Shown: positions 46,715 through 57,695 of the stretch, one piece after another
Numbering within the stretch: position 1 is the stretch's first letter
Layout of the letters: the number at the start of each line of letters is the position of its first letter
Assembly: GCA_910591455.2 (NCBI GenBank)
Contig: OU342817.1
Span: 20,400,890-20,464,889 of the forward strand
Reading direction: 5' to 3'
Origin: Pholis gunnellus
Taxonomy: Eukaryota > Chordata > Actinopteri > Perciformes > Pholidae
Length of the DNA stretch: 64,000 nt
The notes under the pieces: model-generated
Told to the model about the DNA's origin: nothing
The model's database searches: none
The model's input: the letters and a program-made list of their open reading frames with translations, nothing else
Program-made: the position numbers and the translations under genes

Positions 46715-47929
46715 CAGGGGTATTCAATTAAGGTTCAGCGAGGTCCAGTTAGAGAGAATTTCCTCATCCAGCGGTCCGGAACACCAAATAATGTCTTAAC
46801 TTGCGCTGTGATTTAGTCCCATGTATATTGAAGTAGCCAACAGTTGTATTAACGTCTGTATGTCATCAACATCTGACTGTCAAATCAAATAAAGAAAGTT
46901 CAACTGAATAATACAAACAATATTTATTGTCAGATTTCAAATTGAACTGGATTCATTATAAATAATATATACTCTAATAATAAATAAATGTTCTCTTATT
47001 TCAAGTAAAATGTGGCTGAATTATAAAGTTAAATACATATCAGTAAGCTTTTTGTGTGGCTGTGGCACACTGGGTTAAGAGGGTTGTCCAGTAACCGCAA
47101 GGTTGACGGATCGATCCTTGGCTGGGACGTGCCATGTGCCGAAGTGTCCTTGAGCAAGACACTGAACCCCTAACTGCTCCCCAGGCGCTTCCTCAGAAGC
47201 CCACTGCTCCCTAGGGATGGGTCAAATGTAGAGGTCACATTTTGTGTATGTGTATATGACAATAAAAAGGCATTATTCATTATTATTCATTTTGAAAAAT
47301 GTGACTCTTAAAATAAAGTACCAAATCACTTGTTTCAGCTCTATTCTTCTCTGTTAACATTATTGTTGGGCAGTGAATGAATGCATTAGGATTCTGATCA
47401 TTTTTTGCACCTTCATTTGGGATTTGAGTGGGTACGTTTGCTCAACAGAGTTGTGATTTGTCTCGTAGTGACGCTTCACACGCTGTCTCTTAACATATGA
47501 GACGTACTGGTTTTGAACTGCCTGTATACGAAGAATGAAGATATATGAGTCTGTCTATTCTTGGTTAAAGACTCTGGTCTCTCTGGTCCACATTTCTCTT
47601 CTTAGAGAATGCGATGTGAAATAACTTCTCTGACTCACATACTTCTCTGACTGTTGGGTCTCTCTCTCGTGTGTCTGCAAATGTCACTGGAGTTGTGAAG
47701 CTTCTAGGAATACACATCTATGATTTACAACATATGCACTTGGTCTGTGTGTTTCCTGGACCTCTGACCGAGTGCCGTAAAGGCTGGAAAAGCTGTGACG
47801 GTAAAAATAGAAGCGCTCTGTTAGAATTTATGAATTATTAATGATCAATTATCGGTTTTAGATCTGGGTCCGCATACAACGGCGTTTAGGACCGGAACCG
47901 GACCGCGGTCCACCTATTAGTGACCCCTT
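46715..47929 (+). mobile_element. hAT element (cassette copy 2)
   Basis: The element starts CAGGGGTATTCAATTAAGG and ends ATTAGTGACCCCTT. The ends are short imperfect inverted repeats (CAGGGGT / AAGGGGT). The flanking 8-bp target duplication is TACTAGAC at 46707-46714 and TACTAGAG at 47930-47937. At 1215 bp there is no transposase frame. An internal SINE lies at 47053-47290. Confidence 0.85.
47053..47290 (+). mobile_element. tRNA-derived SINE nested in hAT (copy 2)
   Basis: It has A-box-like TGGCACACTGG near 47063, B-box-like GGATCGATCC (47108-47117), the core GTCCTTGAGCAAGACACTGA, and an ATT-rich tail after ACAATAAAAAGG. The layout is that of fish tRNA-derived SINEs. The same insertion is present at 51175-51412. 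Confidence 0.85.
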
Positions 47930-48367
47930 TACTAGAGTGTACTATACTTGATAAATATACTATATATACTATACTTGATAAATATACTATGTATACTATA
48001 CTTAAGACTCAATGTTCATCATTAAAAAAAAGAAAGTTTAATTGAACCAAACTTAAAGAACCAAACCTTTTTTTAACTTTTAGAAAAATAACTGCTTTAC
48101 ATTTCTGATGCTGAATTTTTTCAGAGCATTTGTATTTTTCAATATATTTTGTTAATAATAATATTTCATTTTCTGATCAGCTCTGAAGAATCTGGAACAA
48201 TACTGATCAATGATTTTAAATGTCTTTACAGTGACATGATTTTCACAAAATTGCTGTTGACAAAAGAAGAAGAAACCAAAATGAAAGCCACTCATGTTGA
48301 TGATGAAAACAATGATTCATTGTGTATCAATATAAGAAACTCTGTGTGTTGTTTTGTGTGTTTGCAG

Positions 48368-48541
48368 TCTGTCACACTGTCAGATCAGAGAGGAAGGCTG
48401 TTCTTCTCTGGGCTCAGCTCTGAAGTCAAACCCCTCCCATCTGAGAGAACTGGATCTGAGCAACAACAACCTGAAGGATTCAGGAGTGAAGCTGCTGAGT
48501 GGTTTTCTGGAGAGTCCACATTGTAGACTGGAGACTCTGAG
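48368..48541 (+). CDS. NLR gene, LRR exon 4 (tandem copy)
   Basis: A 174-bp exon, 2176 bp downstream of LRR exon 3, with the same acceptor and donor. It encodes LSHCQIREEGCSSLGSALKS and LRELDLSNNNLKDSGVKLLS, residues 860-917. It differs from LRR exon 3 at seven bases; four of the five affected codons change the amino acid (T to R, K to E, R to S, G to N), mostly on the predicted LRR surface strand. Confidence 0.88.
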
Positions 48542-48959
48542 GTGGGTTCACTGTCTGCTGCTAGTGCATCACCTTCATGTTTCATCAATAACTCTATTTG
48601 ATTTATCTACGTATAGATCCATAAAGTGATACATTTTCTGGTAATATGTTCCACTTCACATCAGCTGCCTCGTTGTCTGCATGTCATCCTCTACAATCAT
48701 GAAATGTACAACTTGTGTGGCTTCATGCTGCTGTTGGATGGATTACTGAACAGGCCTACCAGGCACAGGCCCAGGGGCCCAAAGGGTCAGGGGCCCCCCT
48801 GACCTTTACCTACGAAATGTCACTCAAAGAGACACATATAGACTACAAAGAGACACAAAAAGACTACTGTTGTGTTTTTTTCCTCGTTGAGCCGCTTCTT
48901 TGACTTTAGCTAACGGTTGGCTCAGTAACTGTTATCTATCTGACACCACAGGATCTCAC

Positions 48960-49479
48960 TGTTAGGAACTCAGTAACGAACACCAACAGAACACCGGAGA
49001 GATTGGATTTCATTCAGATCACGCAGATTTATTTGCATCACAAAGTATACAAGTAAACCGAGCTGTCCGGAGTCAACTAACTCCACAATAGCACTGTTCA
49101 TTATTTATACCTCCATTCTACCCTAAGTCTCCCCCCTTTGGAGATGTCCTCCTCTGAACTCTCACCTAGACAAGTTACACTGTGTACCTCAGACAAGTCA
49201 TAACAGAGGGTTCTTTGATTAACCACCGTCTCCTTCCCAACTCGTCTTCTCCTGATTTGGCTTCTGGCCGCCCGTCACAGCGACCGGCTCCCGTTCTTCC
49301 CCTGCATCAGAAATCTTGCCCTACTTGTTCATCTACGTTATCCCCCCTCTACCTTCACCCGGGCTCCAAGGCCGCTATACTAGACTCCCTGTCTCAGTGA
49401 CGTGAATAACATGTGACAATGATACCGGCCATTATCACAGGATGAATGTGAATAGACATGGATACATTGTTCTCCCACA
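48960..49479 (-). mobile_element. LTR of an endogenous retrovirus-like element
   Basis: The 520-bp block begins TGTTAGGA and ends TCCCACA on the plus strand. On the minus strand it is preceded by a polypurine tract (AAGGGGGAA), as expected for a 3' LTR, and contains an AATAAA near its R/U5 part. The other LTR was not found in the window. It differs from the LTR at 57296-57690. Confidence 0.7.
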
Positions 49480-50750
49480 TTCCCCCTTGAGTGACTCACG
49501 TCACTCATACTAGAATCATGTTAGAACCTTCCGCTGCTCTTCAGGTCCATGTACTTTACGCTTTTGTGCCTTCTATGTTTTAACAGTCATTGTTTCATTG
49601 GTTGGTTATCTTATGCCTGTGTTTGTGGACTGTCTACTGTCCTCAGTTAACAACTCATGAGACAACATATCAGTGAGTTTCATAACAAACAATAAAACAA
49701 TTTAAACAATTTGTAAGAAATTCTATCATCAAGTATTGATATTACCATAACAAACATTCTGAATCAACCGTCAATTTAATTGATTCCTTTATCAAGTAAA
49801 AAAGAAAAAAAAAGAAAGCACGAGCTGTTTTGTGAGATCATATTTCTCAGATAGCGAGCTGTAATAATCAACATGAGTATTAAACAGAAATGTCACTTTC
49901 AAAGTCCTGCTCATCTACGGGATGAAAAACAGTCGGCGTTGGAGACGAGTCAGATGTTGCAGGATGGAGAAATCCCTGCTGAAGCTAGACAACAATAAAA
50001 ATAATGAAATAATAACCCAACTAAATAATAATTAAATAGAATAAAAATAAAAATATAAAATAAATATCCCACAATAATAACCCAACGAAACACAAACATT
50101 TATTGTTGCAGTTCTTTTACGTTCCCTAATGTCAGTTAACAACTCAAGTGAATACAGTGATATTCATATTATTTAATGTAGAGGGCCAGCTCATCACGTC
50201 ATCATGTTTTCATGAACATTTGAGATGTAATAAAAGAGGTAAAATGTTCTAAAACATTTATACTAACTGTATTTAAGTGGTGTTCTTATTGGCTTTGATG
50301 AGACAGTTGAAGAAAGGGATTATAACCTGTACGGGACAGTTACCAGGATCCTCTGTGGGACTGAAGTCAGTGAGTCTGGGTCTGAATATGCGGACAGTCA
50401 GACATGTCATTCCACTCCATTAATGGGCCTCGTACCAAGGACACGTGTGAACTCCCCCTTAAACAACTCACATTGTGTGGGAGACAGAGAAACAGAGACA
50501 GCAGCGATATTCTTTGTCCAATGAATGTCCATCATACATAACTTCTCTACCTACTAAATGTATCGGGCAGTGATCAGACAGCAGAGATTAATGTTTAACT
50601 GTGATGCTCTCTAATGTACAGGACAAGGGCTTTGTGTCCGTTTCACTGATTGGAATAACTCCTGAGTCAACCAAAAATGTAACATGTTTACCTTTAATAG
50701 TTAACGTGACTCGTGGTAACTTTCTGAAACCTTCATTTTCGTTCAAATAC
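49480..50750. other. AT-rich interior, no intact gene
   Basis: Probably the decayed interior of the retrovirus-like insertion. Only the short minus-strand open end near 49886-49990 stands out. Confidence 0.4.
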
Positions 50751-50835
50751 CCCTGACCTTCACCTACGAAATGTCACTCAAAGAGACACATAAAGACTAC
50801 AAAGAGACATAACAAGTTAATTGAATATACTAGAC

Positions 50836-51874
50836 CAGGGGTATTTAATTAAGGTTCAGCGAGGTCCAGTTAGAGAGAATTTCCTCATCCAGCGGTCCGG
50901 AACACCAAATAATGTCTTAACTTGCGCTGTGATTTAGTCCCATGTATATTGAAGTAGCCAACAGTTGTATTAACGTCTGTATGTCATCAACATCTGACTG
51001 TCAAATCAAATAAAGAAAGTTCAACTGAATAATACAAACAATATTTATTGTCAGATTTCAAATTGAACTGGATTCATTATAAATAATATATACTCTAATA
51101 ATAAATAAATGTTCTCTTATTTCAAGTAAAATGTGGCTGAATTATAAAGTTAAATACATATCAGTAAGCTTTTTGTGTGGCTGTGGCACACTGGGTTAAG
51201 AGGGTTGTCCAGTAACCGCAAGGTCGACGAATCGATCCTTGGCTGGGACGTGCCATGTGCCGAAGTGTCCTTGAGCAAGACACTGAACCTCTAACTGCTC
51301 CACAGGCGCTTTCTCAGCAGCCCACTGCTCCCTAGGGATGGGTCAAATGTAGAGGTCACATTTTGTGTATGTGTATATGACAATAAAAAGGCATTATTCA
51401 TTATTATTCATTTTGAAAAATGTGACTCTTAAAATAAAGTACCAAATCACTTGTTTCAGCTCTATTCTTCTCTGTTAACATTATTGTTGGGCAGTGAATG
51501 AATGCATTAGGATTCTGATCATTTTGGGCTCTTAGATCATTTATTTTTTGCACCTTCATTTGGGATTTGAGTGGGTACGTTTGCTCAAAAGAGTTGTGAT
51601 TTGTCTATAGTGACGCTTCACACGCTGTCTCTGAACATATGAGACGTACTGGTTTTGAACTGCCTGTAGGAAGAATGAAGATATATGAGTCTGTCTATTC
51701 TTGGCTAAAGACTCTGGTCTCTCTGGTCCACATTTCTCTTCTTAGAGAATGCGATGTGAAATAACTTCTCTGACTCACATACTTATCGATCAATTATCGG
51801 TTTTAGATCTGGGTCCACATACAACGGCGTTTAGGACCGGAACCGGACCGCGGTCCGCCTATTAGTGACCCCTT
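50836..51874 (+). mobile_element. hAT element (cassette copy 3)
   Basis: Same element as at 46715, starting CAGGGGTATTTAATTAAGG and ending ATTAGTGACCCCTT, with a perfect 8-bp duplication TACTAGAC on both sides (50828-50835 and 51875-51882). It is shorter (1039 bp) because a segment near its right part is deleted. The nested SINE is at 51175-51412. Confidence 0.88.
51175..51412 (+). mobile_element. tRNA-derived SINE nested in hAT (copy 3)
   Basis: Second copy of the nested SINE, sharing GTGTCCTTGAGCAAGACACT and the ATT-rich tail with 47053-47290. It sits at the same position in the hAT element, so it arose by duplication rather than a second insertion. Confidence 0.85.
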
Positions 51875-52353
51875 TACTAGACTGTACTATAATTGATAAA
51901 TATACTATATATACTATACTTGATAAATACACTATATATACTATACTTGATAAATATACAATGTATACTATACTTGAGACTCAATGTTCATCATTAAAAG
52001 AAAGAAAGTTTAATTGAATCACACGTAAAGAACCATTTTTCTTTTATTTTTATGAAAATACCTGCTAAAGTAATTTTTTTTAACATTTCTGATGCTGACT
52101 TTTTTTCAGAGCATTTGGTATTTTTCAATATATTTTGTTAATAATAATATTTTATTTTCTGATCCGCTCTGAAGAATCTGGATCAATACTGATCAATGAT
52201 TTTAAATGTCTTTACAGTGACAGGATTTTCACAAAATGTCTGTTTACAAAAGAAGATGAAACCGAAATGAAAGCCTCTCATGTTGATGATGAAAATAATG
52301 ATTCATTGTGTGTCGATATAAGAAACTCTGTGTGTTGTTTTGTGTGTTTGAAG

Positions 52354-52527
52354 TCTGTCACGCTGTGAGATCACAGAGGAAGGATGTTCTTCTCTGGGCT
52401 CAGCTCTGAAGTCAAACCCCTCCCATCTGAGAAAACTGCATCTGAGTGAAAACAACCTGAAGGCTTCAGGAGTGAAGCTGCTGTCTGATCTTAAGAAGAT
52501 TCCACATTGTAGACTGGAGACTCTGAG
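52354..52527 (+). CDS. NLR gene, LRR exon 5 (tandem copy, diverged)
   Basis: A 174-bp exon encoding LSRCEITEEGCSSLGSALKS, LRKLHLSENNLKASGVKLLS and DLKKIPHCRLETLR, residues 918-975. The acceptor is TTTGAAG rather than TTTGCAG, weaker but still AG. The donor GAG|GTCAGT is stronger than in the other copies. If the intron is retained, the frame stays open for another 64 codons to a stop at 52720, which would give an alternative C-terminus (RSVEGWSQSMLV...). Confidence 0.85.
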
Positions 52528-52540
52528 GTCAGTAGAGGGT

Positions 52541-53926
52541 TGGAGTCAGTCCATGCTGGTTTCAGCAGTATTGTACCAAACACAGATCCACAGGCTTCAG
52601 GATTGGACGAGAGGGAGAGAGCAGTCAGCCAATCAGATGAGTCACAAGCGTGTTGTGATTGTGTTTGAGTCGATGTGTTGTTGTTCACGTCTACAGGAAG
52701 TGAAGCTTGTTAACAGCTGACGGCATCATCGGATGTTTAGAGACAGTGGTCCTCATTCATCAAACTATCAAACTGTTGATCAGTTCATCTTTGTCACAGC
52801 TCTGAGATCAGTCTGACTGAAGCCTGCACATCACTGGCTCTCACTTCATAGAACCAGCGTTACATGTAGTCAATCATCAATCATGGCTGAAATAACCACT
52901 AGTGCTGCTTTGTACAAGTTGAGGAAGTCCCAGATATCTGAAACCAAACTCCATCATGTCTCGTTCATAACATCATCTGGAGGCTGTATTCACTGTATCT
53001 ATCCAGACACTCGTCGGCTGGTTTACTACAGCTGTATGAACCCAAAATAAACAGATTCAGCTGTGATTTAAGTTCAACAAACATTCAAAGGATGCTGAAA
53101 TAACTATATCATGATGTTGATTTATAAAAAGTCTGAATTCATGCTTTGTCAGGTCTGTCCACAAGATGACAAGCTAACAACTGTTAAAATGGTTGTTTTC
53201 TGAATGGAGTTTGGATCAATCAATGCTAGGCTATGCTAACATTGTAGCTGCTCCATCATCTAGGCGTAAATAGGTCAGCGTGGTTATTGTTTGTACCGTA
53301 GACAGTCTTTGGTTCATACTATTATATACATTTATACACATAGTTTGGTCTCTGTTGAGGTATCGTAGAGCTCTGGGTGAACACAGACGGATACAATATG
53401 TTTATCCTCCATTTGTGATTCAACAGCGTCAGGACGTCAGTGATGAAGGAGGAGAATCTCAACGCTGAAAGGCTTTAACGACACAGCCTCACGTGTGTTT
53501 CTTACTCCATTGGAAATATTTAAATTTGCATCGCGTCTTTCGTCTCATTGGCACAAATTTACGTCTATTAGCGTCTTTGCATTTACTTTTTATGTAATCG
53601 CGTCGCGTGAATAGTCTGCTTGGCAATTGTTGTGAACGCAGCATAACAGGGTTAAATCCATCTTTACAGTGAGCAGTGAACACCTCTCTGGTTCTGCAGT
53701 CATGATGCGTTCAGGACTCTCAGCACTTTATTTCAGTGAAACCTGCAGAGTCAACAGACTGGAGGCCCAAAGTGTCTGCAGGTGTGTGAGCTTGGAGCTT
53801 AACATGAGAGCTGAGAGGAAGCTGCTCTTTCTACTGGATGTGCTGCGTCACTGACTGACGGCTGATGAAGGGAGTCTCTGGAAACACTGATTCATCTATT
53901 CTCTTGTCTTCTTCTTCTCTCATCAG
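52541..53926. other. Last NLR intron or 3' region
   Basis: No other gene seen. Parts (about 52985-53345) resemble, with divergence, 58790-59010 downstream, so this 3' region also belongs to the duplicated NLR unit. Confidence 0.5.
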
Positions 53927-53936
53927 GTGGAAGTGA
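53927..53936 (+). CDS. NLR gene, putative last coding exon
   Basis: After TTCTTCTTCTCTCATCAG the sequence G TGG AAG TGA would complete an Arg codon and add Trp-Lys-stop, giving a 978-residue protein. The acceptor is good and the remaining sequence to 54964 would be 3'UTR. The alternative is readthrough from LRR exon 5 to 52720. No B30.2/SPRY exon, found in some fish NLRs, is visible. Confidence 0.5.
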
Positions 53937-54114
53937 TCTCTGTCAGCTGAGTCCTGATGATCCAGAGAGCATCTGGAGACTGGAGACTGCTCCACCACCT
54001 CCACCTGGATTTTATTTAGTGTACCAAACACCAGAAGACTTTTAAAAGACTAAAGTCTGACACCCTCTCACATATAAAGACATAGAGCCTCATATAACAG
54101 CAGATTTATTCTTA

Positions 54115-54480
54115 TTTAGGGCCCGAGGACCTTTTGAAATTCTACTGATTATTTTTGTCAGGGTTCATATTTGTTGTCTGCCGCTTCAGCTCAAACTCCT
54201 GTGAGCTGAAATGAGGTAGAAAAATGAAACTTCGAACAATAACTAGAAATGATGTTCATGTGCTTCTCAAGACATATGACTCAGATCGGCCACATGGTGG
54301 CGCTGTAATCAACATCCCAAAATGCGATGTTTGAAAAGCCACGCCCCTCACACCAGAAGTCCCATCGACTGGAAATTTGTTTTGTTTCATGATAATGTTC
54401 AACCACATTTGTAAAACTATTGTTAAAACGCTCAATAGGGGGCACCACCAGTAGTCATGATGTACATGGTGCTTTACAGC
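54115..54480 (+). repeat. Dispersed repeat in NLR 3'UTR region
   Basis: GGGCCCGAGGACC, then CGGCCACATGGTGGCGCTGT and GGGGGCACCACCAG. This resembles a widespread teleost short repeat with GTGGCGC-type motifs. Ends are not resolved. Confidence 0.4.
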
Positions 54481-54958
54481 TATTTTAAGTACGATGAATC
54501 TGTCATGATTTTACTTCTGTGATTTATATTATTGCTGAGTGGTCATTTAATGATGATGATGTTTGAGTGACTTTCAGTCATTTATCGATGTGATATCAGA
54601 CGTGCTTTGTGAAGCATAATTGGTTGAGATGATTTAATGAGATGATCTTGGTTTGACATACTTTGCTCTGATCTTTGTCAGTCAGCAAAGGAAACAGGAT
54701 GTAAGGTCAGATGCTGTAACCATGGTAACTGTTTAGGAGACACCCTGACTGATGTTCCACCAGGAAGACCAGACAGGAACCTTAGAAATAAGTGCAAACC
54801 TCAAGAAGTCTGTCATGAACTGTAAGACGACGTTAACAGCTTCATCCAATGATTTACTAATGTTTAGTTGTGACCTGAACTTTTGAACTTTGCCTTTTCT
54901 TTTCTTTTCATATTACCCTTTTTTTCTAACTTTTAATCTTCTTTTTATTGAAAAACCA

Positions 54959-54964
54959 AATAAA
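54959..54964 (+). other. NLR gene poly(A) signal
   Basis: An AATAAA hexamer within ACCAAATAAAACTGGTTTG, about 1 kb after the putative last stop, is followed by a T/G-rich stretch typical of cleavage regions. Confidence 0.6.
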
Positions 54965-54999
54965 ACTGGTTTGTATTTTGTACATTCCAACCAAAGTCC

Positions 55000-55939
55000 A
55001 GTGTTGCTGGTCTCTGAGGGTGTCTGCGTAGTCTCCATGAGGTCAGAGAGCTCTTCTCCTGGGAGAGCATTAGAAGAGCATTTTAGGACCCAGGTTTCTC
55101 CACTGGTCATTTGCTGATTTGGACAGAGAGATGTGTGGGTAGGAATCGTCAACCAGGAACACACGCTGTTGTGCGGGGGTCGATCTCACTGAAACAGCAC
55201 TTCTCTCTGTGGACCAAAACAGAGTAGAACACTGGAGAGGATCATTCAGCCACTGATAAAAGATATGTTCATAATCAGAGTCAGGGCCATGGGACACGTG
55301 TGTGGTGCAATGTAAGTGTACTGGAGACATTAAGTTCACATGCGTGAGCATTTGGACTGTACTGTATCATTGACACATTGTTAGTTGGATTGTGAACAAC
55401 TTTAGGGCCATCTGGTGTAGATATCAGGCCAATGCCTAGGCTCAACATAATATCTCTCCCTAGCAGATTTACAGGACAACATTGCGAGGACCAAAATGCA
55501 TGTTTAGTTCTAATGAGTGGAGCCATCATGATGAACACGTGTCATAAGGACAGTAAATCTTAGTCCTGAAGCTCCCAGAGAATAAACATATTGACCTCTA
55601 AGTTTTGGATTTGGAAGATCCTTTTCTGTAACTACTGAGTGAGTTGCTCCTGAGTCAACAAGAAAAGTGATTGCCTTTCCACCAATCACAAGAGTGGTTT
55701 CAGATGGCAACAGTCCATCTAGGAAGCACTGTTTGAGGTGGCACTCCCAGTTGCTCTGTTTGCAGGCTCCTGAAGGCCGCTGTGCTCGTTGAAGACAACA
55801 TGGAGTCTGGTGGAGTAGTCTGCCATGACTGTGGGCGGACCTTGCTGTGCTGCTGGACTGGGTGGTGGGGGCACTTTTTTATCTGATTTATGCTAAATGA
55901 TCCTCCTTGAGGAAAACCCACATTCATTAACCCCTTCAT
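55000..55939 (-). pseudogene. Endogenous retrovirus gag-pro/pol fragment
   Basis: Minus-strand frames give a retroviral-type aspartic protease: FLVDSGATHSVV (near 55660-55620) is the DSGA catalytic motif, and CPVNLLGRDIMLSLGI (near 55480-55430) is the GRD-containing C-terminal motif. Upstream (55939-55700) is a short gag-pro-like frame, and downstream (55351-55070) a frame with FLVDDSYPHISLSK resembling the linker before reverse transcriptase. The frames are broken by shifts, and the reverse transcriptase, integrase and envelope are absent. The piece lies just downstream of the NLR poly(A) site. Confidence 0.8.
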
Positions 55940-56177
55940 TCAGATGTTGACAACTCACTGCACCATACTTGTTACAAACTACATTGGGCCCATCAGGCGG
56001 AGGTTCCTAGTCTTTAACGCACTATTTCTTTAAATACAGTCGTCACTGTGAGTCTTTAGATTTGTTTATGGCACAATCAAGTCAAAGTCTTTACTCTAGA
56101 CACATTTATCCTTACGGCTCTTTGTGTCTTCGGTCGAAGGACTTCAGTGTTTAACGTCTACCTGTAAGATATTCAAC

Positions 56178-56729
56178 CTGTAGCCTTTTGGACCCTAAGC
56201 CTTTTTTAGGCCTTTTCTCGAAAATTGTAACCCATACAAAAGAGACTACAATTCTGTAACTACAAGGTCTATTTTAAAAATGTTGATGCTTGAATAACAC
56301 TAACACGATTGTGAGATTTGATGAGATGAGTAAATATTGTGTATATGTTACTGGTTAATAGTAGCTGAACACAGCAAACACAGCAAACAGGGAAAATTCC
56401 CAAGTTCGTCTGAAGAAAAAGCACTGTAATTTATTAAATGAGGCCCTGGCTAGCCTAAAAACATTCCCAATTCATAGCACAAAGGGTGCAGGTACCTCAC
56501 AAAAAGATTTGGTGTAAATAAAGTGAAGCAAACCCCAATTATAGGTGTTTATCTAAACAAAAACATGCAAAATTCTCATTTTATATACTTTATAATTATA
56601 TATTTCACTTTATTTGTCACTCATATTGTACAATCTATCCGAACAGAGCTGTTTGGCATCATTTTGGCATAGATAGATTAAAAATCTTGTAAACCCCAAA
56701 TGGGGCTCGCTCGGGTCCAGGGGTTAAGG
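56178..56729 (+). mobile_element. Non-autonomous DNA transposon nested in ERV
   Basis: It is flanked by TATTCAAC on both sides (56170-56177 and 56730-56737), an 8-bp target duplication. The ends are imperfect inverted repeats sharing TGGACCC (left CCTTTTGGACCCTAAGC; right end inward CCTTAACCCCTGGACCCGAG). The 552-bp interior is non-coding. An 8-bp duplication suggests hAT, but the ends are unusual. A truncated relative lies at 42109-42583. Confidence 0.65.
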
Positions 56730-57295
56730 TATTCAACGTGACTGTCAAACATTTGTCTCAATATTTGATGTTACCGTATGTTCTCTGCTGTCACAAGTAT
56801 AAAACTTGATCAAATATCAAATATTCACCTTTGTTTTCCCGTCCTCCTTTACTCAGCAATATTTTGAATCTCCTTACAAGGAAGTATTCTATATTACGAT
56901 ACTCTTTGACTTTCCATGAACAACAGCATTTTATGAAATGAGGTCAACAAATATCCACAAAGGCCTGTTAATGCAAATATTATTATGAATATTGACAAAG
57001 ATATTCCATCTCCTAATTCAGTACAATTTGGAATCCCAATTTGACTTTCAATAAATGGTCTTTCAGTTTCACTTTTCCAAATTTCAGTATCTCATCGGAT
57101 GTTTAGAAGTCTATCTGGACTCAATCAGGTCCTTCAGGATCCCAGTGAAGACAATCAGGAGCCGCCACGGATTGGTCCTCTCTTTATTTAGTTTGGAGGT
57201 CGAGGCAGAAGGAGCCTCCTTCTGGAGGGCCAGTTCACCAACCGCTGTTGGCTCCCGACGATCTTTCAAGGGATTCTGTTCATGACGCCAAGTTT

Positions 57296-57690
57296 GTGGT
57301 GGAAAAACTATTTAATAATACAGAGTGAGTCCTATAATACTGAAATAAGGAACATTGAGAAAAGAAGTTTGTCTTTGGAGTATTTATTCTCTGCGTAGAG
57401 AAGGCTCCATCGTGCAGTGTAGTCTGCAGGAGGATGAGCAGAGAGTGGCCCGTCTGTATAGCTAATAAAGGACCTGAGCACAGGGTGTGAGGCAGGATGA
57501 GTTCACACTAAAACATCCGGTCAATAGTTTCTAACTGCCCATTGACACCACCATTCAGCCCCTTCCTCTTATCTAACCTGAGACTTGTCACACTTAGACA
57601 TCTGTCTTTATTACCCTTGTGTATAACTGGGAGTGCTCAAACCTTGTTATCTACGGAAACCAAACGGGCTGACAATAGAAACATATGTCC
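57296..57690 (-). mobile_element. 5' LTR and primer-binding site of ERV
   Basis: Read on the minus strand, the block ends TTTTTCCACCACA and is followed by AACTTGGCGTCATGAACAGA, a TGG-initiated primer-binding-site-like sequence at about 57278-57293. It has an AATAAATA poly(A) signal near 57380 and an AATAAAGG near 57465. The other edge is near 57690, where homology to the NLR 5' flank begins. Together with the protease fragment it marks a minus-strand ERV remnant. Confidence 0.65.
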
Positions 57691-57695
57691 ACCGT

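Larger units (their letters stand above)
48863..50750 (-). mobile_element. Retrovirus-like insertion in an LRR cassette
   Basis: Compared with cassette copy 2, this copy has about 1.9 kb of extra sequence, starting near 48863 and ending near 50750. It contains an LTR (48960-49479) and, to its right, a putative internal region read on the minus strand. No gag, pol or env domain is recognisable. A minus-strand stretch ending near 49886 has a splice-acceptor-like TTTATTGTTGTCTAG followed by 33 open codons and a stop. The element is broken. Confidence 0.65.

Noticed and set aside
47053..47130. Functional tRNA gene from the A- and B-box-like motifs
   Set aside because: No cloverleaf can be drawn, and the motifs are followed by the fish SINE core and an ATT tail. 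It is a tRNA-derived SINE.
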